DNA from: Ceratobasidium sp. AG-K
Lineage: Eukaryota; Basidiomycota; Agaricomycetes; Cantharellales; Ceratobasidiaceae
Reading direction: 5' to 3'
DNA length: 64,000 bases
NCBI GenBank assembly: GCA_037039685.1
Contig: JAWNGF010000001.1
Location: forward strand, 7,874,001 to 7,938,000
Shown here piece after piece: positions 57,146 through 64,000 of the stretch (its first letter is position 1; the number at the start of each line of letters is the position of its first letter). The translations under genes were made by a program, and so were the position numbers. Below the pieces are notes generated by a model. That model searched no databases and was not told where the DNA came from. It was given only the letters and a program-made list of their open reading frames with translations.

Positions 57146-58555
57146 TCATTCTTCCTCTGGGTCACCAATACCATACGAATGAATCGCGAATTGCGCTTCG
57201 CTCTCCGGCAAGCAAGGAGAGTCATAAATCTTGCATATACGCGTGTTGCCTCGTCCTTTCTTGAGCTGTAGTCTGTAGGGGCTGTCAGTTGGAAGTTTAC
57301 CCACGCGCGACTGAGAACTTACCGCGTCGTAGAAGCGTGCGCGATAATATTCCCTCCAATAGGTTTGACACCACCTGCGTATGGCCCTGCAGCAGCGTCA
57401 GGCGACGACATGACTTGATTGGTGATCACAACTGCGATCCCAAACTAATTGACGTGGTTGTATCAAAAACTGATCGAGAGAAATGATGATGATGTCAAGC
57501 TTACTTCGTCAGCCAAGCGTTGGAGCACACGTAAGAACTTTCCCAGGTGGGCCTGTCGCGCTGAGAGCTCTCCACGTCCAGAGAAGTCAGTTCGGTAGAG
57601 ATTGGTACACGAATCGACGATCAACAGCGCAAATCTGCAGGCACCGAGACTCTGTGTGAGTCACAGGCGCCATGTTTACAGACCGGATCAACGCACCTGG
57701 ATTGCGACATCAATGCACTGGCCTGAACGAGTAACGCATTCTGATGGTCCGCGTTGTACGCCCTGGCATATGCGACGTTTTGTAAAACCTCTTCGCCATC
57801 TAAACCGAGGCGTTCGGCAACCTGCAAAAGGCGTACTGGTCGGAACCCGCCTTCGGTGTCAATGTACATGCATTTGCCTTCTCCGCCGCCCATATTCGAG
57901 GGCAACTGTGATCCAGCACGTTAGAGGTGCCAAAAATACGGTCTCAAAAATGCTTACCTGACAGGTCACAGCAAGCGTATGACATATCTGAGATTTGCCT
58001 GTTCTAAACTCGCCGAACAGCTCAGTGATCGACCCAGTTTCGATTCCACCTAGGGCATGACGTGAGCGTTGCAGAGGTGTAAGTTAAGAGTTGTGACTCA
58101 CCGCCCAACAGTGTATCGAGCTGAGTTGATCCAGTCGTGATGCAGACCAACTCGGAGCGCAAGTTATGCACTTCTGTGGCTGTCACGAAACCAAGTGGCA
58201 CAATCTTGTGTGCTAAGATAAACGATAGGTTAACTAATTGTATGATCCACAACCGAAGAACACCAACTTTCGGCCAGAATGCGATCGGCCTTTTGCTCAG
58301 AAATGCCTTTGATGGCAATCAGAGTCTTTTTCGGTGTGTAAGCAACTGCTTCAAGGGTATGCAGCCCAGCAGACTTGAGCTTCTCGCAGTCTTGTGCCGA
58401 GATACCGAATTGCTAAAGCCACACAGTGAACAATTTTATTAGACTGGCAACCAATCGCCGCGCACCTGTAGAGCCTCGACGACCTTGGGGCCGGACATAC
58501 CGTCCTCCTCCTGCTCGCCAACTTCAGGGTTAGATGCTTGAGATGCTTGAGACAT
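57146..58555 (-). CDS. RAD51: RAD51 recombinase
   Basis: The start is ATG at 58555 and the stop is at 57146-57148, with several GT-AG introns; the protein is about 340 residues. An N-terminal helix-hairpin-helix part ([20 protein letters not shown]) precedes the RecA core. The core has [18 protein letters not shown], Walker [20 protein letters not shown], Walker [16 protein letters not shown] and [18 protein letters not shown]. The C-terminus [20 protein letters not shown] is near universal in eukaryotic RAD51. It forms filaments on single-stranded DNA for strand exchange in homologous recombination. Walker A has Ser where human RAD51 has Thr after Lys, a conservative change. No frame break seen. 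Confidence 0.96.
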
Positions 58556-58726
58556 GGCGGTCGTGAAAAATGCGAGGTGATGAGAGGGATGTGGAGTGTG
58601 GTGGCACGGTTCAAGTCGCGGCGATCGAGGCCGGAGATTTGTTTGGCCGCAACGCGCTTGTCCGAAAAGTCAGGTGACTTGGTGCCACTTTTCATAACGC
58701 AGCATATATTTTGTCAACTCTGGAAA

Positions 58727-59813
58727 TTACTGGGAAAGAGACGCCTCTGCTTCTACAGCATGAGTAGCAATATCTGCAGCATCAAGTGGTATCGCCAATT
58801 CGTGTTTTGGCTTGGGGCCAAACTCCCGCTCGAACCATTCGATCGCCTCGATGTCCATAATGACCCGGTTCCACTTGAGAATGTCGTAAACGGTGGCATT
58901 GGACGCAGTCTCGCACATCAAGGATTGTATATTCCTGCTCGCCAAATCGAGAGACTCTGGGATCCTTTCCTTTCCGTCAAGAACAGTGTGCGATCCGTCC
59001 ATCCCAATTGGCCGACCCGAGTCGCCAACGACTTGGTCTTGGGAGTTGGCCACTCGAGAGTTTCTACGGCCCCAAGCTGCCCATCCCGTAGCTTCACGCT
59101 CAGCGCGATCCGCATACCAAGCTCCCGGACTTTACGTGGAAGCAGGGTCTTGAAGTCTCGTGGTTTAGGTCCAAATGCTGTCCCTCCTCCGCGAATTACG
59201 GGTGAGCGAACATCACCCAATCGCGCGCGACCGGTTCCCTTTTGTCGGCGAATCTTTCGATTGGAACCTCTGACCTCGGCACGAGTTTTTGTGTTCGCCG
59301 TACCTTGACGGAGACTATCGAGATGGTAGACGACACAGGCGTGGAGAATGTCCCGCCGAAGGTTTTGGCCAAATACTTCGTGAGAGAGTGGGATGGCAAA
59401 TGAGGAGGGACTGGGTGTAGATTTGTCTCTGAGGAGGAGGCTTGACATGGTGAGGTATATAGGCTTTTTCTCAATGGGTAACGCTGGTGTGAAACCATTA
59501 TTTGCTGCCCCATGATATCGTTCGTTAGACGTACCTTGTAGCGGTGCATTGACTATGCTTTGGATGTCCAGAGGTCCTACATCTCCTTCGGACTCTATCC
59601 ACTTCATTACCGGATCTGTGATATCCTGCGCATCCTCCAGCAACTCTTGAAGGCCTTCGTCGGGCGAAGACGTTGATGTAGAGGCATGCCTCAAGTTGGC
59701 ATATTGGGACCGAGGCTGCATATGAAATTAGTGGATAAACATAAGAAAAAATCTGACCTTCTTACAGTTTGCCTGAGTAGACTCCTCCAAGAGGTCTGAA
59801 TGTGCCTTAGCAT
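58727..59813 (-). CDS. mrpl4: Mitochondrial large-subunit ribosomal protein uL4m
   Basis: Two exons (59766-59813, 58727-59715). Exon 1 encodes MLRHIQTSWRSLLRQT, a basic amphipathic presequence. The L4 fold shows FGQNLRRDILHACVVYHLDS, TKTRAEVRGSNRKIRRQKGT, GRARLGDVRSPVIRGGG and FGPKPRDFKTLLPRKVRELG, matching bacterial L4 and yeast YmL6. The rRNA-binding extended loop is intact. Exons sum to 1037 nt, one short. The frame shifts near 58982, between WTDRTLF and IPESLDLASRNIQSLM; one more T on the coding strand (TTT for TT) gives a continuous 345-residue protein. Uncorrected, it would stop near 58918 without the conserved C-terminal VYDILKWNRVIM. It is divergently paired with RPS16. Confidence 0.92.
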
Positions 59814-60154
59814 ATCAGAGAGCAGGGGAGATCGCAAAGAATGTCAGTGTGGCTGTGTTGTGAGAGCCAATCACGTGGAGCCGGATGTATTGCGATCCGC
59901 GCAGTCGACGGACACACCATCAACGACGTTCCCGAGCCTCAAGACGTGAGTATTGCTGCTGTTTCTATGTTTGAGGATATCTCAGAATTCGTGGAGCTTG
60001 AATTTTATGGCATATTGGGGGGTGACCATGTCGCATTGGGTTGGATGGGCTGGGCAAATTCTGGATGGACTGGATCATCAGAGGCTCACCTCGTCCCATT
60101 CAACCAGCTCGATAGCCGCCGAAACTTGCACGGCGCACTCGCACGAAACATAAA
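59814..60154. promoter_or_regulatory. Bidirectional promoter of mitochondrial L4 and cytosolic RPS16
   Basis: 341 bp between two ribosomal-protein start codons on opposite strands. No other gene fits. No classic ribosomal-protein promoter element could be named by eye. A shared promoter could coordinate cytosolic and mitochondrial ribosome supply. Confidence 0.55.
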
Positions 60155-60563
60155 ATGAGTAAACAAGCAGTTCAGACCTTTGGCAAAAAGAAGGTGCGTT
60201 TAACTGTGCTATTAAATATGCAGAGTTCATCGCTAACCCTGCACATAGACCGCCACAGCGGTCGCCCACGCTCGCGAGGGCCGTGGTCTCATTCGCATCA
60301 ACGGCTCGCCCATCGAGCTTGCTCAGCCTGAAATCTTGCGTTACAAGGTCTACGAGCCCGTCCTTGTCATTGGCGAGGACAAGTTCCAGACCGTCGACAT
60401 CCGGGTGCGCGTCAAGGGTGGTGGACACACCTCCCAGATCTATGCCATCCGCCAGGCCATTGCTAAGGCCATCGTTGCGTACTACGCCAAGTACCATGAT
60501 GCTGCAAGCGCTTTGGAGCTCAAGAAGCAGCTGGTGACCTATGACAGGACGTTGTTGATCGCG

Positions 60564-60598
<35 letters not shown>

Positions 60599-60693
60599 AC
60601 AGGGTGCACGTGCGCGCAGGCAAAAGAGGTGCGTCGGGAGCAATGCTGCCAGGACGCTGAAACTTACGAGACATGGCTTGCAGTTATCGGTAA
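60155..60693 (+). CDS. RPS16: 40S ribosomal protein S16 (uS9)
   Basis: Three exons (60155-60193, 60249-60628, 60684-60693) sum to 429 nt, 142 residues, the expected size. It begins [20 protein letters not shown] and contains [34 protein letters not shown] and the universal C-terminal QKSYR. The last exon is only 10 nt (TTATCGGTAA) and supplies the final Tyr-Arg, whose Arg contacts the P-site tRNA in uS9 proteins. Without that splice the protein would lack this end. No frame problem, unlike its divergent partner. Confidence 0.97.
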
Positions 60694-60985
60694 AGGCGCT
60701 TTGTATACTACGTTGCATGCTTGTGTCCCTATGTCTATTGTGTTTTCCGCATGCATTTTGTTCACACTACTGGCAAACTTCTATGGCATACTGTAAGCTG
60801 AACCTTCATTGACGTCGTAAGCCCATCGCGTTGGAGGATATATGTGCTCGGGACACAAGAAGGGATATTAGAATGTGAATAAGTTGAAATACAACAACAC
60901 TATTGGTACATGAGATGGGGAATGGTCGTGAAAATGAGAAAAATGTTTGATGCATGATGCTGAGAAACTTGATGCATCCCTTGCT
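60694..60985. other. Intergenic, convergent 3' ends
   Basis: 3' flanks of RPS16 and the aquaporin gene. Nothing else seen. Confidence 0.6.
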
Positions 60986-62211
60986 CTAGACATGCTGAAC
61001 ACCATTGGCAGGCTTGGGCTCAGCAAAGCCGTTCTCGTTGCGCGAACGAGTGTTGGAGAGAACTGTTGCGAGTGGGTCAGCAGGGGAGAGCTTCGGGTCC
61101 GGAACGTCCTGGTCGGGGTTGAGGCGCCAATACCGGATGTGTTTGAGGAATGCGTAAAATAGTGTGGCCATAAGACTACCAATGAATGGACCAAGCCAGT
61201 ACTACACAAGGGTGATATAAGCTGCCGTGCGCGCATATATACTGAGTGTTACATACCACCCAATGACTCCTGTCGAATCCAGTGACAACGGCAGGACCGA
61301 ACGCGCGAGCGGTGTTCATAGCGGCACCAGTGTAAATAACGCCCCAAAGGTGACAAGCAAACAGTGTCAGGCCAATTCCAATCTATTACCAAGTCCGACG
61401 GTCAGTGAGAGAATATATGAGAGGTAAGGCACGCATACAGGCGCAAAGGGAGTGCTCCTATGTTTTTCCGCTGCCAACATGAGAACAGCTAATACCAACT
61501 ATGAGTAAACAAATCAGTACCGCACAGTATCCCTAGATCAAACAAGACCCACTGCTGATGTCAGGAATGCCTCGATGAAAACAGCCTGCGCAGAGTTGAC
61601 TCCCTCTGCTGGGGAAGGCCTGTTTGCACGTTGTCAGCCATCAGTCGAGACCCAGCATTGAGTCATACTTACGTGACCACCAGCTGGCCAGGTAAGAGGG
61701 CAACGAGAAGAGCAGCAGCCACAATGCCGCCAATCATCTGAGCGAGACAGTAGAGGACGAACCGGACGGGCCCGATAGCGCCGACCAGTAGTAGAGCGGT
61801 CGAGACAGCCGGGTTAAAGACTCCGCCAGTGACACTAGAGTAAGATGTAAGCTGTTGTTGATAGAGTGAGCAGTTTGGGCATACCGGAAAAAGAACCAGA
61901 CGGAGACCAGGAGGGACAAGCCCATGGAAACAGAAATGTACAGCAGCTGCTCGATCGAGGCAACCTTGTTGACAGCTTGAGCATTGTCCCCGTCGCCAGA
62001 GCCACTTGCCGCGGCAGCGAGTGATGCCTGGTTGGAGAACGCAGCGGCCTGGATACCGCCCAGACCCAGGACGAGGAACAGGATCTAGGTAGAGAGTCGG
62101 CAAGCCGTTAAAGCGACGACTCGTGGTACCTACCGTGCCGACAAACTCGAGGGCGGCAGCGTGAATGTCCTCCCGGATGTTACCGAAAAGCGACCTAGAG
62201 TCGGTCTTCAT
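60986..62211 (-). CDS. Aquaporin / MIP channel with altered second NPA box
   Basis: A multi-exon gene of about 350 residues with the six-helix MIP fold. The first pore box is GGVFNPAVSTALL (Asn about residue 100). The second is GAAMNTARAFGPAVV (about residue 212), where NPA has become NTA; the Asn and following Arg that line the filter are kept. Helices are visible at LEFVGTILFLVLGLGG, LLYISVSMGLSLLVSVWFFF, VRFVLYCLAQMIGGIVAAAL, SALVLAVLMLAAE, IGIGLTLFACHLWG and YWLGPFIGSLMATLFYAFL. An insert of about 35 residues lies between helices 1 and 2. The C-tail is short and polar. Fungal aquaporins carry water, sometimes glycerol, CO2 or H2O2; the small residue after GAAM and FGP suggest an orthodox water-type filter, by inference. 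Confidence 0.92.
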
Positions 62212-62682
62212 GGTGTAGAGAATGGGATGAGATGTACGTGAGAGGGATTACGTGGGTGTTGATGAGGGTGACATCCAAACTGGATGGTCTTATAGGAACG
62301 AGGTAACGATACTGCAGCGTCACTGAAAGACCCTTGCAAAGCACCACGCTTTGACATACTCCGCGTCATTCGTATCCAGATTGTGCGATAGCAGACTGAA
62401 TGGACCGGGTTTGGCTCGGAGGCTCGGATCGTTCAATTTTTGGTAGAGTTCTGGTATGTGCTGTGGTGACGCAACTCGACCGCACTCACGGGTGTGATCA
62501 TTTTTTGTTCCCAGCCTGTACTTCGGTTCCCTAGCTTGGCCGGGAACGGCTTGTGGGACACGGTTTGGTGCTTGGTAGGCACATGCCGTTGGAAATAACG
62601 CCACTGGCGTCACTGTCCCTCGATCTGGGGTTCTCCGATCAATGCCGCTTCTAATTGCACACCTGATATGGGTTTACATAAA
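62212..62682. other. Intergenic region upstream of the aquaporin gene
   Basis: Aquaporin promoter and 3' flank of ESF1, 471 bp. A small minus frame at 62320-62613 has no support. Confidence 0.55.
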
Positions 62683-64000
62683 TCACAGTCGTTGCCTTTT
62701 CCCAGCTCCCACCCGGGCGACGCTTGTCTTCCTCTTCACACTTTCCACAATACTCTTGAGGCTACGGTCATCGGAGGCGCTCTCTCGTACTGCTTTGAGT
62801 TTTCCTTTTACCACGGTCTCCTCCTTGCTTTGGCGCTCCCTTTGGCGCTTGGCTCGTTCGTCCAGTAACGCCTGCATTGCCTTGGTGTTTTGGAAGCTAG
62901 CACAAGTTTGGTAAGAGCATGATGGAGCCATCTCAACTATTACTCACTGAGGATTAGATGGATCGATCGCAAACGCATGATCTTCGTGCAACACGGCAAA
63001 TCGCTCGTCCTTGACATTGATCGCAAAGTCCCGTCCGTCCTCTGCGTCCGCCATCGCTGATCCCTTCTTGTCCCTCCTTCGTCCTTTCTTCGCCGTACGG
63101 CCCGCCTTTTCGGCCTTGACCACCGCACGCATGTCAAAGTGCTTTGGTTCGGTGTCTGTCGCGACGCTTGGGTCGGGTGCCAGCAATAGTGCTAGTTCGG
63201 CATCAGTTGATATGTCCCGAGGTCCAGCCGATTGAGCACCATTGCCCTTGGAAGCCGTTCTCGATTTGGACGGGCCAGGTATCGGCTCCTCACCTCCATC
63301 GTCGCCGAAGAACTCGTCTCCAGATGACTCGGCGTCCTTGGGAGCAACCTCTTTCTTAGCCTTTCTCTGCTCTCGCTTCTCCTTTTGCCTGCGCCGGTAT
63401 CGATCAAGCGTCGTCTCGTTCTCCTCGTCCTTGGGAGCCTTGGAGCTCAATGCCGGCATAAACGTGATCTCCAGGTCCGCCGACTTGTCCTTATCACCAT
63501 CATCGCCCCAGCCCTCGGGTAGGTCATCGTCGTTCCCACCAAGCAATAGCGCCCGTAGCTTTTCGCGGTCCTTGCCCGGCTCGTCTTCGTCCTCACTACT
63601 ACTCGATGCCAATAGCGCACGGAAATCGCCTTCCTCGACTTCTTTACGTGTCATTCGTCGGCGTGTCATCTTATTTCGCTCTGGGTCGTCGTCATCCCAG
63701 GTCAGTTTGACTTTTGAGTGTCGTAATGCCTGAAGGTGACACATGAGGTCATTGACCAAGGGTTCATCATGATTCACCCACATCTGTCACGAAATCCACC
63801 CCTTTCGTTGATGCTTGCGCCTCGGATGTGCACTCGTCCCTGTATGGGTAGATGAACTTGGAGCACGTTGGAGTTTAATCAATCAGACTACGCACCTAAA
63901 CTCTTGGGTAAATACCATGTCTTCGGGCACATAGCTCAAATCAAAGACGTTTGCCGAGCGCTCCAGCTCCGTCCCATCGAGCTCGGTGTATATATGAGCG
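62683..64000 (-). CDS. ESF1: Pre-rRNA processing factor ESF1, C-terminal part (runs off right edge)
   Basis: The gene is cut by the window edge; its 5' part lies beyond 64000. The visible frame reads ELDGTELERSANVFDLSYVP, then EDMVFTQEFRDECTSEA. An intron leads to LRHSKVKLTWDDDDPERNK, a block typical of ESF1 orthologues. A long acidic and Lys/Arg-rich charged region follows, then FAVLHEDHAFAIDPSNPHF (NUC153 motif, split by an intron at the His) and a basic C-terminus ending GAGKRQRL. ESF1 acts in the nucleolus in 18S rRNA processing and the 90S pre-ribosome. No frame break seen in the part available. Confidence 0.93.

Overview
This window looks like nuclear DNA of a filamentous basidiomycete, most likely an Agaricomycete. 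The evidence is dense multi-exon genes with 40-75 nt introns, a RanBPM/VID30-type GID subunit, a fused HisH-HisF enzyme, a fungal seipin, an LCCL membrane protein and a DUF7704-type membrane protein. I cannot assign a genus from sequence alone; something near Rhizoctonia is only a guess. I find about 29 protein genes, all with intron models read by hand. Where checked, exon lengths were summed to confirm the frame. No rRNA, tRNA, CRISPR array, virus or intact transposon was recognised.

Layout. 0-9 kb: a secreted Gly/Asn-rich protein, the GID subunit VID30, the mitochondrial Fe-S protein ISA1, and an unrecognised His/Pro-rich protein. 9-17 kb: a 7TM receptor-like protein, a small DUF7704-like membrane protein with an 8-nt exon, a disordered protein, and chorismate synthase. 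17-22.8 kb: a gene-poor stretch holding only a small NAD(P)-binding protein. 22.8-31 kb: a dual-specificity phosphatase, NIP7, and a second 7TM protein with a very long tail. 32-46 kb: a BTB protein, FAP7/AK6, a Trp-rich protein, a RAP1-Myb-like protein, an LCCL membrane protein, and a kinase-like fusion. 45.5-64 kb: seipin, HIS7, a PAL1-like protein, a GT25 glycosyltransferase, a BRCT/RAP1-like protein, SER33, RAD51, mitochondrial uL4, cytosolic RPS16, an aquaporin, and ESF1 running off the right edge.

How the genes work together. Most are housekeeping genes: ribosome biogenesis (NIP7, FAP7, ESF1, RPS16, mitochondrial L4), amino-acid biosynthesis (ARO2, HIS7, SER33) and genome maintenance (RAD51, the BRCT/Myb protein). 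No metabolite cluster or defence island is evident. RPS16 and mitochondrial L4 share a 341-bp divergent promoter. The BRCT/RAP1-like gene and SER33 share a 148-bp one.

The most striking signal is a set of single-base discrepancies. HIS7 (twice), seipin, the BTB gene, the kinase-like gene, PAL1, mitochondrial L4 and the phosphatase each become a coherent protein only if one base is added (or, for the phosphatase, removed), usually in a short homopolymer. This points to residual assembly indels rather than mass gene death. Other notable points are four GC-AG introns, two internal micro-exons (8 and 7 nt), two stop-free introns of 3n length, and two proteins with the same RAP1-Myb-like domain.
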